From Gemmata sp. (GTDB lineage Bacteria; Planctomycetota; Planctomycetia; Gemmatales; Gemmataceae), in contig JANWYJ010000088.1 in assembly GCA_025055115.1 (NCBI GenBank), positions 1 to 64,000 on the forward strand: 64,000 bases of DNA. The letters run 5' to 3'. The position numbers were made by a program, and so were the translations under genes. The stretch's first letter is position 1. Every line of letters starts with the position of its first letter. Shown here one piece after another: positions 24,722 to 34,476 of the stretch. Under the pieces are notes generated by a model that saw only the letters and a program-made list of their open reading frames with translations, made no database searches and was not told the origin of the DNA.

Positions 24722-26794
24722 ATGGCGGCCGCCGAGCGATTCGAGGAAGGCGCGCGTGGCATCGGGGTTGAATTTCTCGTCTTTCGCTTCAATCGTCAGG
24801 AAGAAGCCGCTTTGGGTGCTACGGTGAAAGGTCGGGTGGCTATCGACGGGGTGAAACAAGCGCGGCAGCCCACAGAGGCCAATGAGGGCCAAGAGCGTGA
24901 AGAACCCCGCGAACAGCACCGTCATTTCGAAGAAGATCGGCACGAACGCTTCCCACGACCGGTATTCCTTGCCACCAACGATGATCGGATAGTAGTACGC
25001 CGAGAAGTAGAACTGCATCGCTACGGCGGCAGTCAGTCCGGTCAGCGCGCCGGCGAGGGTAAATAGTGGCAAGCGGCTGCGTGTGCGGCCGATGGCTTCT
25101 TTCATGCCGTGAACGTAGAACGGCGTCCAGGCGTCGATGTGCTGGTAGCCTGCGGCAAGGGCTTTCTTAGCGGCTTCTAATAGCTGCGTCCCGTTGGCGA
25201 ACTCGGCGATGGCACCCCACGGCGTGCCACGACCCCCGGGAGTGGGTATGAACGGTGGTACCGGCTGGCTGTGCGGCTTCACTTCGGTGGTTGGCTCCGC
25301 AGGCGGGCCATACGCGGCGGCCAGAGCGTGATCGGCCGTGGGGTATTGGCCGTCGCTGCCCTTGAGGTACTGCCCAGTGGGTACGAAGTGGTAATGCGGG
25401 TTGGCCATCGGCAGAACCCCTTTCACTTCGGCGACCGCGACCATCGGCAAGAAGCGAATGAACAAGAGCGTGAGCGTGAAGAACAGTCCAAAGTCGCCGA
25501 TCATCTGCAACCAATCGACCCACGTGGGGTAGAATTGCCCCCACGAACCCGGCAAAAAGTCATGATGCAACGATTGCACGATGATGACAAAGCGCTCATA
25601 CCACATACCGACATTCACACAGGTGACGACAATCAGTACAAACCACGGTGTCTGCCGGCACCAGCGAATCCAGAACACCTGCGGGATGATGAGATTGCAC
25701 GTCATCATCACCCAATAGGCCCAGGTGTAATCGCCATCGAAGGCTCGATTCTGGAAGGTTTGCCATTCATAGGGATTGCCAGAAAACCACGCGATAAACA
25801 ACTCCATGAGGTACGCGTAACCGACGAGCGAACCGGTGGCGAGGATGAACTTGCACATCACGTCGATGTGTTTGATCGTCACCACGTTTTCGAGTTTGTA
25901 GGCTGCTCGCGCCGGGATCATGCATTGCAAAACCATTGCGAAACCGCCGAAGATCGCCCCGGCGACGAAGTAGGGCGGGAAGATCGTGGTATGCCATCCG
26001 GGGATAATCGACGTTGCGAAGTCGAAGCTCACCACCGAGTGAACCGACAGCACCAGTGGTGTACTGAGGCCAGCGAGCATCAGATACGCGACTTCGTAAT
26101 GCCGCCAGTTGCGCGTACTGCCGCGCCAGCCGAGCGACAGGAAACCGAAGATCACCTGGCGCATGCGGCTTTTGGCCCGGTCGCGCAAGGTCGCCAGGTC
26201 GGGAATCAGCCCGATATACCAGAAGATCAGCGATATCGTGAAGTAGGTACTGACCGCAAACAAGTCCCACAGTAGCGCTGAGCGGAAGTTCGGGAAGATA
26301 TGGTTGGCGTTGGGCAATGGGAACATAAACCACGCGTACCAAAACCGCCCGACGTGAATGCCAGGGTATATCCCCGCGCAGATGACCGCGAAGATCGTCA
26401 TCGCTTCAGAGAAGCGGTTGATACTTGTGCGCCATTTCTGCCGGAACAAGAACAGAATGGCGCTGATGAGTGTGCCGGCGTGGCCAATCCCGATCCAGAA
26501 CACGAAGTTGGTGATGTCGAAAGCCCAGTTCACCGGGTTGTTCGATCCCCACACGCCCACACCCGTGGAGATGAGATAGGTCGCGGCCAAGACCCCGCCG
26601 CACAACAGCGACGACGTGATGAGAAACGCCGGCCACCACCAATACGGTTGCGCCCTCTCGGTGATCGAGCTGATCTGTTCGGAGAGTGAGTCGTAGTTCG
26701 CTGGCCCCCACACCAGTGGAATGCGCGGTAACGGGTCGGGGAAGGCTGGCCCGTGCGGCGGTTCGTGCGTTGAGGGAGTGGTCGTGGTAGTCAT
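24701..26794 (-). CDS. actCD: alternative complex III ActC-ActD fusion
   Basis: A 697-residue protein joining two subunits that are usually separate. Residues 1 to about 470 are ActC, an NrfD/PsrC-type membrane subunit with ten helices ([54 protein letters not shown]). A linker of about 60 residues rich in Pro/Gly follows. Residues from about 530 on are ActD (DUF3341): [36 protein letters not shown], two helices, and the ending [20 protein letters not shown]. ActC lies next to the quinol site; ActD has an unclear structural role. Confidence 0.9.
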   Translation of the reverse strand: MTTTTTPSTHEPPHGPAFPDPLPRIPLVWGPANYDSLSEQISSITERAQPYWWWPAFLITSSLLCGGVLAATYLISTGVGVWGSNNPVNWAFDITNFVFWIGIGHAGTLISAILFLFRQKWRTSINRFSEAMTIFAVICAGIYPGIHVGRFWYAWFMFPLPNANHIFPNFRSALLWDLFAVSTYFTISLIFWYIGLIPDLATLRDRAKSRMRQVIFGFLSLGWRGSTRNWRHYEVAYLMLAGLSTPLVLSVHSVVSFDFATSIIPGWHTTIFPPYFVAGAIFGGFAMVLQCMIPARAAYKLENVVTIKHIDVMCKFILATGSLVGYAYLMELFIAWFSGNPYEWQTFQNRAFDGDYTWAYWVMMTCNLIIPQVFWIRWCRQTPWFVLIVVTCVNVGMWYERFVIIVQSLHHDFLPGSWGQFYPTWVDWLQMIGDFGLFFTLTLLFIRFLPMVAVAEVKGVLPMANPHYHFVPTGQYLKGSDGQYPTADHALAAAYGPPAEPTTEVKPHSQPVPPFIPTPGGRGTPWGAIAEFANGTQLLEAAKKALAAGYQHIDAWTPFYVHGMKEAIGRTRSRLPLFTLAGALTGLTAAVAMQFYFSAYYYPIIVGGKEYRSWEAFVPIFFEMTVLFAGFFTLLALIGLCGLPRLFHPVDSHPTFHRSTQSGFFLTIEAKDEKFNPDATRAFLESLGGRHVAVVEA

Positions 26795-26870
26795 GGCCTG
26801 ATTCAGGGTTGTGGTCGGTCGGTGTCCGGTGTTAGCGATCGTGTCGTGGCGACCAAGCGAGCCGTAGCGG

Positions 26871-29800
26871 TTAGAGCATCTGGGGATTCAGGTTCCGCAG
26901 CCGCGGCCGGTAGCTGGTCCGTGGTTTGGTATTCAGTTCGCCGAGCAGTAAATAGTCGCTGTCGCGCTGTTTGAGCTGGCTGACACGGCTGGTGGGATCG
27001 AGAGCGTTGCCGAAGGTAATCGCCCGCGTCGGGCAGGCCGCTTCGCACGCAGTCACGATCAGGCCATCGGGGACGATGACGCGGCCTTGCGCGTCGAGAT
27101 CGTAGCCCGCCGCACGTGGGTTCTTCGGCTTGCGATAAGCACCCGCGGAACCATTGGCCGGTTGGAAGCTGTCGTCCACTTCGATCACTCGTCGGCCTTG
27201 AGCGACCTCGGCCGCTGCGATCTTGGCGCTGTATTTGCCACGCTCGATCCGCTGCACACAATACGTGCATTTCTCCATGACCCCACGCATGCGCAACGAC
27301 ACGTCAGGGTTTTTCAGCATCTTGAGCGTTTCTGGAACACCGGTGCCGCGGAAGTTAGCTCCATCTTTCGCCAAGGGAGTTGGCACGCGCAGTTCGTCCA
27401 GACCACGTTTGTTGAAATCGAACCAATTGAAGCGGCGAACTTTGTACGGACAAGCGTTGGCGCAGTAGCGTGTGCCGATGCAGCGGTTGTACACTTGCAA
27501 GTTCAGCCCTTCGTCGCTGTGAACCGCCGCGTTCACCGGGCAGACTTGCTCGCAGGGGGCCGCTTCACAATGTACGCACGCTACCGGTTGCGTGACGATC
27601 CGTGGTTCATCACGCGGTCCCGTGAAGTAGCGGTCGAGGCGAATCCAATGCATTTCGCGATTCCGCTTCACCTCATGTTTGCCCACCACCGGGATGTTAT
27701 TCTCCACTTGGCAGGCCATCATGCAGGCCGAACAACCGATGCACACGTTCAGATCGATCACCATCCCCCATTGGAACTGGCTGTTGAGCGCTTCGGGGCG
27801 GGCCAGATCGAGAGGGAAGCGGGTTTGCTTCTGCCGCGCTGGCGCTGGTTGCGGCTGCGGGTTGCCATACGCTCCTTGAAAACCCTTCTTGAGCATCTCC
27901 TCGGTAATGTGCCCGTCGGGAGGAATGCCGATCAGTGGCTGTGCATGGTGCGCTGATCCGCCATCCGCATGGGGCGATGTTTCCTGCAACGGATGCACGG
28001 CAGGCGTTTGCTGCGGAACGGCTTCGCGAACAATATCGCGGCCGTGCGGAATGACCCCGTGTTCCTGTGTCGTGACCAGATCGAACGTTCGCCCTGTTGG
28101 TTTCAGTTGCGCTCCGGTGGCGATGTGCAAAGCCTTCGACAATCGCAGTGGGAAAACGTTGACCCCACCCCCCTGCGGCACATTCTCAATCCGCATCTGG
28201 CCATACTGACCAAACGTCAAGGCGATGGAATAATCCGCCTGCCCTGGCAACACGAAAGCCGGAACCGCGACTGCGTTTTGCTGCAACCGAACTTCGATGA
28301 GGTCACCCGTGCGGATGCCGAACTCAGCCGCCGTCGCCGGGCTGATGCAGGCGGCGTTATCCCACACCACCTTGGTGATTGGGTCAGGCAATTCTTGCAG
28401 CCACGGGTTCATCGCCCCGCGACCATCGCCCACCGTGTACGATGGATGGAAGGTGACTTCCAAGGAATCTTTCGTCGGTCCTGGCACTGGCTTGGCCGCG
28501 GCAACGGCGGTGGCCACATCGGCAGCCTTCAGTTCGCCTGAGGGCTTCGGCTTCTCCTTCGCACCATCCGGGGCGTGATCGACAGGAAGGAAACCGAGTT
28601 GCTTGTAGCGGTTGAAGGCCTCTTCGAAATCAGTCGCGGTGATGGCTTTACCGCTGCGCTGGGCGAACGACAGCCGCACGAAGTGGTACGCGGCTTTCTG
28701 CGCGGCTGTGTACGACACCACCGGTTTGCGGTCGGCCCCGGGTACTTGGGCCAGTTGCACCAGCACTTCCAAAGCGGTACGGCCGCCGCGAGCTGGCGGG
28801 GCCAAATCGTCACCGCCACTGCGACCACTGTTCAAAGGAGCAATGAGCGGCTGAACACAACACAGCGAGCCATCACCCGCTTCCGTGTCACCCCAACTTT
28901 CCAGATAGTGGGCCAGCGGCAGATGCCAGCTACATCGTTCAGAAGTCTGATCGTAATACAGCCCCAAGCGGATTGTCGTGCGGACCTTCGTGAGTTCTTC
29001 GGCGAAGCGCAAGTCGGCCGGAGCATTCAGCACCGGATTGCCACCGATGATGATCAAGGTGTTCACCTGACCCTGCCGGATCGCTTCGACCAATTGCGGC
29101 AAGGAAGGGTCGAGCATTTCTGGCGGCGCGGGGCGGAATTCGGCCATCCCCGCCGCATAGTTGCCCAGCGCGACATTGACGGCGTGCGCCAGTGCGTGAA
29201 CCCAGGCTGGTTGCCGCGGCCCTACCACCACCAGGCTCTTGCCAGCATTCGCCGCTAGGTCGTGAGCCACAGCTTGCACCCACTTGCGCTCGAATGCGCT
29301 GGCGTTGGGCAACGCGGGAAGCGCCGTTGCGCTGGGAAGAGCCGCGGCGTGCTTCGTCTTCAGTTCCTCGGCCAGCGCGATCAGATAAAAACCAATCTGC
29401 GACGCAGCCAGGCGGTAGCGATGATCGGCCATAGTACCCGTGATCGTGTACGTCGATTCGACAACGTACAGCCGGTTCATAGACCGTTCGTCGTGGCGTT
29501 TGGTCGCGAAATTGCGGGCGTAAAACACATGGTCGCTTTCGTGGCCGAGAAAGTCGCTATCGAGTGCCAGAATCCGTTCTGCACGCTCGAAGTGGTAGCG
29601 GGGAAGAAGTTTTTCCCCGAAGGCTATGTCGGTGCCGTGCAGAATTTCGCTCAGGTCGCACGCTTCGTAGCTGTACCAGGCGGTTTCTGGCCATTTTGCG
29701 GCCATTTCCTGACGCAACAGCCGCAACGCGGGGAAGGGAGTTTGTTCCGTGAGAATCGCCAGCCCCCGGCCCTTGTCTTTCGTCAGTTGTTCAGTGAGAG

Positions 29801-30398
29801 TTCGGGCGAAACGATCGTAATCGTCCCATTTCCGCGCGCTGCGGCCTTGCATCACGCCAGGGTATTTCTCCGACATGACCCGATCCGGGCTGTACAGATC
29901 AAAGATACTGGCCTGGGCGAAGGCGTCGGTGCTGCCGCGGCTGCAGGGGTGTTGCGGATGGCCTTCGATCTTGGTGGGTCGGCCGTCGTGGCTTTCAACC
30001 AGCACCGGCAGGGCACCGCCGGGGCGTGGAATGCTGGTGGCGTAAAATGTTGGTTGGCCGTGAACAATGTGGCCGGTTTGTTCGTCGGGCACTGCGGCAT
30101 AGGGGAGAATGGGAATCTCAGGCCGCCGGCAACCGGCCAAAGCCGCCATGGCCAACGTGGTACTGGAGAGTGCCAGAAACTTCCGCCGCGACACGATGGC
30201 CCAACCGGGGTTGTCGTCGCGCAGTTCGGCTTCGCCCCGCGCGTCGTACACGTTGACGAAGCCGGGGAACTCCTCGGCGGCTTGCGCCTGGAATTCTGGC
30301 GTTGCGGCCAGATGGTCGAGGCTCCGGTAATAAGTTGGTGCGGTCATGGTCGGGTTGAATTCCCAGGCTGTGATGGGCGTTGGTTCGTGGTTCGGCAT
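26871..30398 (-). CDS. actB: alternative complex III subunit ActB, molybdoprotein-like and iron-sulfur fusion
   Basis: A 1175-residue subunit. A twin-arginine-type segment lies near residues 70-90 ([20 protein letters not shown]). A molybdopterin-oxidoreductase-like domain (to about 830) follows, which in ActB holds no molybdenum. From about 870 the iron-sulfur part has four Cys groups: [39 protein letters not shown] (Thr in place of a Cys, as expected for the 3Fe-4S cluster) and CTYCVQRI paired with CEAACP. Electrons pass from quinol through these clusters to ActA. ATG 30398 or the one 17 codons later may be the start. Follows actA by 16 bp. Confidence 0.93.
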   Translation of the reverse strand: MPNHEPTPITAWEFNPTMTAPTYYRSLDHLAATPEFQAQAAEEFPGFVNVYDARGEAELRDDNPGWAIVSRRKFLALSSTTLAMAALAGCRRPEIPILPYAAVPDEQTGHIVHGQPTFYATSIPRPGGALPVLVESHDGRPTKIEGHPQHPCSRGSTDAFAQASIFDLYSPDRVMSEKYPGVMQGRSARKWDDYDRFARTLTEQLTKDKGRGLAILTEQTPFPALRLLRQEMAAKWPETAWYSYEACDLSEILHGTDIAFGEKLLPRYHFERAERILALDSDFLGHESDHVFYARNFATKRHDERSMNRLYVVESTYTITGTMADHRYRLAASQIGFYLIALAEELKTKHAAALPSATALPALPNASAFERKWVQAVAHDLAANAGKSLVVVGPRQPAWVHALAHAVNVALGNYAAGMAEFRPAPPEMLDPSLPQLVEAIRQGQVNTLIIIGGNPVLNAPADLRFAEELTKVRTTIRLGLYYDQTSERCSWHLPLAHYLESWGDTEAGDGSLCCVQPLIAPLNSGRSGGDDLAPPARGGRTALEVLVQLAQVPGADRKPVVSYTAAQKAAYHFVRLSFAQRSGKAITATDFEEAFNRYKQLGFLPVDHAPDGAKEKPKPSGELKAADVATAVAAAKPVPGPTKDSLEVTFHPSYTVGDGRGAMNPWLQELPDPITKVVWDNAACISPATAAEFGIRTGDLIEVRLQQNAVAVPAFVLPGQADYSIALTFGQYGQMRIENVPQGGGVNVFPLRLSKALHIATGAQLKPTGRTFDLVTTQEHGVIPHGRDIVREAVPQQTPAVHPLQETSPHADGGSAHHAQPLIGIPPDGHITEEMLKKGFQGAYGNPQPQPAPARQKQTRFPLDLARPEALNSQFQWGMVIDLNVCIGCSACMMACQVENNIPVVGKHEVKRNREMHWIRLDRYFTGPRDEPRIVTQPVACVHCEAAPCEQVCPVNAAVHSDEGLNLQVYNRCIGTRYCANACPYKVRRFNWFDFNKRGLDELRVPTPLAKDGANFRGTGVPETLKMLKNPDVSLRMRGVMEKCTYCVQRIERGKYSAKIAAAEVAQGRRVIEVDDSFQPANGSAGAYRKPKNPRAAGYDLDAQGRVIVPDGLIVTACEAACPTRAITFGNALDPTSRVSQLKQRDSDYLLLGELNTKPRTSYRPRLRNLNPQML

Positions 30399-30414
30399 TC
30401 CACGGTCTGGCCGG

Positions 30415-31080
30415 TTAGCGGTGGCAACCTTGGCAGTTCATCGGCGCTTTGATCTGCAAATCCGTGGCGATGCTGGCCCCGATTTCGCGGGCGGTTTTAC
30501 CGTCCGGTGGAGCCCACTTCAGATTCGTTACCTCATGAACCGGTCGCAGGTGTTCGTGCGGATCGGTGTGACACTTCAAGCACCAGCCCATCGTCAGCGG
30601 TTGATGGTGATAAACGACCTTCATCTCGTTGATCGGGCCGTGGCAGGAAATGCACGATACCCCTTTGTTCACATGGACCGCATGATTGAAGTAGGCGTAC
30701 TCGGGAAGCTTGTGAATCCGCTTCCACTCCACCGGTTGGCCAGTATCGTAGCTGGTGCGAATGGGCGCTAGTAGCGGACTGTTGCCTTTCACATTCGCCA
30801 TTTTGGGATTGTGGCAATTCATGCAGACGCGCGCCGTCGGCACAGTCGCATGCGGCGATTCATAGACCGATTGATGGCAGTAGGCGCAATCCATGCCGAG
30901 CTTGCCGGCGTGCAGTTCGTGCGAAAACGGTACCGGTTGCTCCGGGGCATAGCCCACACGCGTATAGCTCGGCAACGCGTAGTAGTACCAGCCCACCACC
31001 AACAACCCCACCGCGACCACCACACCCACTGCCGCTTGGCGAACCACAGCATCGGCTGATCGCGCAAAGATCGCGGGCAA
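30415..31080 (-). CDS. actA: alternative complex III subunit ActA, pentahaem cytochrome c
   Basis: A 221-residue protein with one N-terminal membrane helix (AVGVVVAVGLLVVGWYYYA) and five CxxCH sites: CAYCH, CMNCH, CISCH, CLKCH and CQGCH. Five haems and this size are typical of ActA. The start is TTG at 31080, seven bases after GAGGGG. It is the first gene of the operon that runs through to the copper ATPase. A likely -10 element and a CRP/FNR-like operator lie just upstream. Confidence 0.92.
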   Translation of the reverse strand: MPAIFARSADAVVRQAAVGVVVAVGLLVVGWYYYALPSYTRVGYAPEQPVPFSHELHAGKLGMDCAYCHQSVYESPHATVPTARVCMNCHNPKMANVKGNSPLLAPIRTSYDTGQPVEWKRIHKLPEYAYFNHAVHVNKGVSCISCHGPINEMKVVYHHQPLTMGWCLKCHTDPHEHLRPVHEVTNLKWAPPDGKTAREIGASIATDLQIKAPMNCQGCHR

Positions 31081-31109
31081 GTTCGATCCCCTCGAAATGA
31101 CGACCCAGG

Positions 31110-31150
31110 ATTGTAGACGAATTTGACTTTGTGAAAAGTTTCACAAAGTC
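31110..31150 (-). promoter_or_regulatory. CRP/FNR-family operator and promoter of the respiratory operon
   Basis: A perfect inverted repeat, GACTTTGTGAAA-AG-TTTCACAAAGTC, spans 31125-31150. Its core is TGTGA (31130-31134), six bases, TCACA (31141-31145), the binding pattern of CRP-type regulators. On the minus strand a possible -10 box TACAAT lies at 31115-31110, so the site would cover the -35 region. ActA starts at 31080. This suggests activation or repression of the actA-ccoI operon by a CRP/FNR-family protein that senses oxygen, NO or redox state; which one is unknown. Confidence 0.7.
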
Positions 31151-31172
31151 ACAGACATCTTATATTCTGTAA

Positions 31173-31312
31173 CTGTCCGCTGGCAAGGTAACTGTCGGCT
31201 GGCAAGTCGCGGCCACCAACCGAACCAAGGCCATGATTCCATCGCCTTCTTTCCGGTCCTTATATTACCTCTGTCCGCTGGCAAGTCGCGGCCACCAACC
31301 GAACCAGGGCCA
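31173..31312. repeat. 42-bp direct repeat upstream of the actA promoter
   Basis: CTGTC(C/G)GCTGGCAAGTCGCGG... occurs at 31192-31233 and 31271-31312 with two differences. A 16-bp piece of it is at 31173-31188. The copies lie between the small membrane peptide gene and actA. The reading frames across them are artefacts of the repeat. Confidence 0.85.
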
Positions 31313-31344
31313 CCATCGCGCAAGCACAACAGCCGCGAGTCTGG

Positions 31345-31452
31345 TCATGGCCGGCCCAGAAAGCCCGCCAGCCAAAACGGCAGGGCGATGATCAGCGGAA
31401 TTCCGAAGATGGTGAACAGCACCATCGCGCTTTGTTTGAGGAACTGGCTCAT
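31345..31452 (-). CDS. 35-residue single-helix membrane peptide
   Basis: A short reading frame, MSQFLKQSAMVLFTIFGIPL at its start and ending in GFLGRP. It is preceded by AAGGAGG with a seven-base spacer, one of the strongest ribosome binding sites in the window. It has one hydrophobic stretch of about 22 residues with two prolines. It lies 38 bp after the ABC-ATPase/acetyltransferase gene on the same strand and 264 bp before actA. It could be the third gene of the terminase-like module or a small subunit for the respiratory complex. No family is recognised. Confidence 0.6.
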   Translation of the reverse strand: MSQFLKQSAMVLFTIFGIPLIIALPFWLAGFLGRP

Positions 31453-31490
31453 TGAATGTCCTCCTTCGGTCGCGGACTACGTTACGAGTT

Positions 31491-32705
31491 TCACGGAGGT
31501 GTGTCCGCCTTCTGGCGGTTATCGAACAGATAGTAAACCGGATTGCTGAAGTCACTCTTCACCGCAGTTGCGCGGGCGATCTTGCCGCGGGGGCCGAACT
31601 GCCCACTTCGGCCACACCGAGGAATCACACCGATACGGCGAAAACCAGCACGCTCGAACACGGGGTTGCTCTGGCCCATCGCGGAGAGGGTTTCGATCCA
31701 ATCGACCGGACACAATTGGCACGCCCGCCGCACCAACGCGGCAGCAATGCCCACGCCACGATAGGTAGGGTGAAGCACCACGCGCTGCAACAACCACAAC
31801 TGTTCATTCAACGCCGCCAGCGCCAAAGGCGATCGCGGCGATTGCAGGCCAAAGAACCACGAACGGAGCGACAGGCTGGCCGCCGGAGTCGCAAACACGC
31901 AAATACCCACTGGCTCTTGGCGATGCCAAAGCACAAAGACACGCTTCACGAAGGCCAAGCGCTGGCCACGATAATGCCACCGTGCGAAGTACGGCCAATC
32001 GCGTGCGGAACCATCCGACAGCCACAGTTCGCTGGCGAAGGAAATACTTCGCCTTTCCCACCTCCGGCGTTCCACGCTCACATTCCCCTCACCACGGCAG
32101 CGAATCACGACATCAGGGTTCAGATCGTCGAGAATGTCGTCATGCGTAGTGGCTGCGAGTAACCCTACGCCCAGGCGAGCCAACCACTTCCGCATGTTGA
32201 AGGCGACACACTTCGCCAAAGTCCGATCAAGAGTCGCAGTGAATTCATCCGCTACAAGAAACGGCGGACGATCCGACTCGGCTGCCGTTCGTAAGGTGGC
32301 CGCACCCCAACCGAGCCGAAACCGGTAGCGTTGCCCTTCGCTCAATTCCTGCGGAGTGCGCAAGAACAACCGGGCTTCGGAAAGCCCGCAAGCCGCCAGC
32401 AGCGCCAAACGCTCGTCCAGCGCACCAGGCAAAGCGTCGATCAGCGGGACTTCCGGCAACGGCTCGGAAGCAATATCCAGGGCGTGCAGTTGCTCAGCCA
32501 CAGCTCGAAGCAAACTGGATTTCCCGCTTCCACTGGGGCCAACGAAGAGCACCACATCGGCCGGTCGAATGTCGAGCTGGAGGTTCTCGCAAATGGTGTA
32601 TTCCGGTTCGTCCTCGGACAACCCGAATTGGTCTGCGACAGCCACAGTCGCCCAGCTGCGCCGCTGTGGTGCAAACCGATAACGAATCGTTATGGGTGCA
32701 AGCAT
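31491..32705 (-). CDS. ABC-type ATPase fused to a GNAT-like acetyltransferase domain (COG2401-like)
   Basis: A 404-residue protein with no membrane segment. The ABC domain has Walker A FVGPSGSGKSSLLRA near residue 52, a signature-like ELSEGQRYRFRLG and Walker B PFLVADEFTATLD, with His at THDDI. From about 225 it becomes GNAT-like: a RWHYRGQ segment, LQRVVLHPTYRGVGIAAALV (the acetyl-CoA-binding R/Q-x-x-G-x-G/A loop) and the ending NPVFERAGFRRIG. This layout matches COG2401, 'ABC ATPase fused to a predicted acetyltransferase', of unknown function. ATG 32705 begins at the first strand. It follows the terminase-like gene on the same strand. Confidence 0.8.
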   Translation of the reverse strand: MLAPITIRYRFAPQRRSWATVAVADQFGLSEDEPEYTICENLQLDIRPADVVLFVGPSGSGKSSLLRAVAEQLHALDIASEPLPEVPLIDALPGALDERLALLAACGLSEARLFLRTPQELSEGQRYRFRLGWGAATLRTAAESDRPPFLVADEFTATLDRTLAKCVAFNMRKWLARLGVGLLAATTHDDILDDLNPDVVIRCRGEGNVSVERRRWERRSISFASELWLSDGSARDWPYFARWHYRGQRLAFVKRVFVLWHRQEPVGICVFATPAASLSLRSWFFGLQSPRSPLALAALNEQLWLLQRVVLHPTYRGVGIAAALVRRACQLCPVDWIETLSAMGQSNPVFERAGFRRIGVIPRCGRSGQFGPRGKIARATAVKSDFSNPVYYLFDNRQKADTPP

Positions 32706-32792
32706 CGCCGAACTCCCGCAATCACCTCGGACAACCGATGATACACTCAGGCGCATTCTGCAAGCAGAACGCCACAAGGTCCCCCACGCGCT

Positions 32793-32963
32793 TCAGCGCT
32801 GAGCGAACCAGACAACCGACGGCGACATCCCATCCGCGCTGGCCGGCGCGATGGTGTTGGCAGAGAAGTTGATGAAGCTGTCGGCCTTTGGGGAGAAGAT
32901 GGTGTGCCCGGTTTCCGTGGTGCTGTAGCCGAGTTCTTCCCTGAATCGGTCCAGCGCCGAGCT
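32793..32963 (-). other. 56-codon open frame without a usual start, possible gene remnant
   Basis: Between the terminase-like gene and the ABC-ATPase gene one minus-strand frame reads as protein-like sequence: LDRFREELGYSTTETGHTIF, then FSANTIAPASADGMSP and VVWFAQR, ending with TGA at 32793. It is bounded upstream by an in-frame TGA at 32964-32966 and has no ATG, GTG or TTG before the protein-like part. It may be the end of a degraded gene, a frameshifted one, or chance. The overlapping frames are richer in Arg/Pro and look like shadows. Confidence 0.35.
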
Positions 32964-32994
32964 TCACAGCTCATCCCTGATCTTCTGGCCACAT

Positions 32995-34407
32995 CTACCA
33001 GACGCGTGGTTCGCGGCGGTCGAGCAGGAAGGCCGTACCGGTGGCCGCAGCATCGAGTAGGTCGTCGTGATCACCGCATGGAAAGCTCAGCATCTCGTCG
33101 TGCAATTCCCTCTGACTGACATCGACCATTCCTCGGGAGCCTTCTTGGAGGCGGAACGAACCATTCTCCACCGCGACACTGAAGGCAGCGATGCGGGCGG
33201 TTTTGTTCGCGGATTGCGTCACCGCGCGGAGTTTGGGGCCAAAGCGGGTTTGCCGTGTCAGCAAGTCCTTGATGCCGCGAAAGGCCGCATTGGCTTCGAA
33301 GAGGATCACGGCCGGATTCCAGGCACGATCAAAAGTGTCGATCAGTTGCAAAAGCTCTGGGGCTGCCACACGTCGAGCTGTACACGCCAGAACGTGAATT
33401 TCCACCGCAGCGAATACCGTGGCTGTTCGTCCCAATACCACAAACGCCGTGCGATCCGCATCAGCCGCAGTACTGACGGCTGGATCGACCGAGAGTACGA
33501 TTGTGTCGTAGTCCGCAGGCTCGCGCCAATACTGGACCCAGGTGGGCTGAATGAGCGTTTCATCCGCAGCCAAGGGCAAGAGCCGATAGCCGCGGGCAAA
33601 AGACGCACTGCCAATCTCGGCTAGCCGCGCTTTGAGTCGTTCGGCGGGCCATTTCTCCGGCCACAATGGTTCGAAATCCGGACCAATCGCGCGGCGAAAC
33701 ACGGCGTAAGCGCCACTTTTCTTCAACCGGGCATTGAGATCGTCGCCATGCCAAGGAGTGCACAACCCCCAAAATCGGCCATCGGGTTCCAGCAGATTCA
33801 TCAAGTTGTTAGTGAAGTAATCAGCCACACGTTCACGTTCGGCGCGACTGTGCAGAGCGCGAACATCAACAACATCATCACAAATCAGCAAATCGGCTCG
33901 GGTTCCTGTGCAACCAGCCCCAATGCCAAAGGCCGCAACACTCGGACCGATCTTCGGCGGAGCTGTGGCGAGCGTGAATTCCTTGGCACTCCAGGGACGA
34001 CCGCAGCGGAGCGTGGGAAACGCTGTGCGGAGCCGATCATTGCGCACAATGCTGTCGCGCAGGAAACGGCTTCGCTCTCGAGCAACCGCCTCGGTGGCAC
34101 AAACAATCTTGACGCGTAAACCGGGGTTCTTGCCCAACTCCCACAATACGCGACAACACACCTGAAAACTCTTGCCATGATCGCGCGGCAACTCCACCAA
34201 CGCTTTGCTGTGATGGCTCAGAAAATCCTGCAATTCGCGGTGAAATTCTGCTTGGCGGATCGTTGCACCACCAGAATCGGTAAAGCAATGCTCGATGAAA
34301 TCATTGACATCGGTGAAACTCGTAATGAGGCGAAAGCACCGATCGGGCAATGGAACCGGATCATTGCGCGGACGACGACAAACCGGCCACGGGGCACGGG
34401 TACTCAT
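32995..34407 (-). CDS. terminase-large-subunit-like ATPase/nuclease
   Basis: A 470-residue protein with both halves of a phage packaging motor. ATPase: a Walker A-like LVELPRDHGKSFQV near residue 75, Walker B LLICDDVVD and the coupling segment LCTPWHGDDL. Nuclease (RNase H fold): the first Asp in VLSVDPAVS, a Glu in ILFEANAAFRG and the final acidic group in CGDHDDLLDAA. All catalytic positions look intact. ATG 34407 has GGAG seven bases upstream; the frame extends 18 codons further to a GTG without such a site. No capsid, portal, integrase or small terminase gene is near, so it looks domesticated or part of a non-phage system. Confidence 0.8.
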   Translation of the reverse strand: MSTRAPWPVCRRPRNDPVPLPDRCFRLITSFTDVNDFIEHCFTDSGGATIRQAEFHRELQDFLSHHSKALVELPRDHGKSFQVCCRVLWELGKNPGLRVKIVCATEAVARERSRFLRDSIVRNDRLRTAFPTLRCGRPWSAKEFTLATAPPKIGPSVAAFGIGAGCTGTRADLLICDDVVDVRALHSRAERERVADYFTNNLMNLLEPDGRFWGLCTPWHGDDLNARLKKSGAYAVFRRAIGPDFEPLWPEKWPAERLKARLAEIGSASFARGYRLLPLAADETLIQPTWVQYWREPADYDTIVLSVDPAVSTAADADRTAFVVLGRTATVFAAVEIHVLACTARRVAAPELLQLIDTFDRAWNPAVILFEANAAFRGIKDLLTRQTRFGPKLRAVTQSANKTARIAAFSVAVENGSFRLQEGSRGMVDVSQRELHDEMLSFPCGDHDDLLDAAATGTAFLLDRREPRVW

Positions 34408-34476
34408 AGTACGCTCCACCACCAGGGAAACAGTATCGGCAGACACGTCGGGAGTGGTCACACTTCAGGACGTGAA

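Noticed and set aside
32722-32992. Two 81-codon minus-strand frames between the TerL-like and COG2401 genes
   Set aside because: Both are rich in Arg, Pro and Gln/His with no family character; a third frame in the same place is more protein-like and is listed instead.
32995-34407. Prophage
   Set aside because: Only a TerL-like gene is present; no portal, capsid, tail, integrase or lysis genes and no attachment site repeats were seen.
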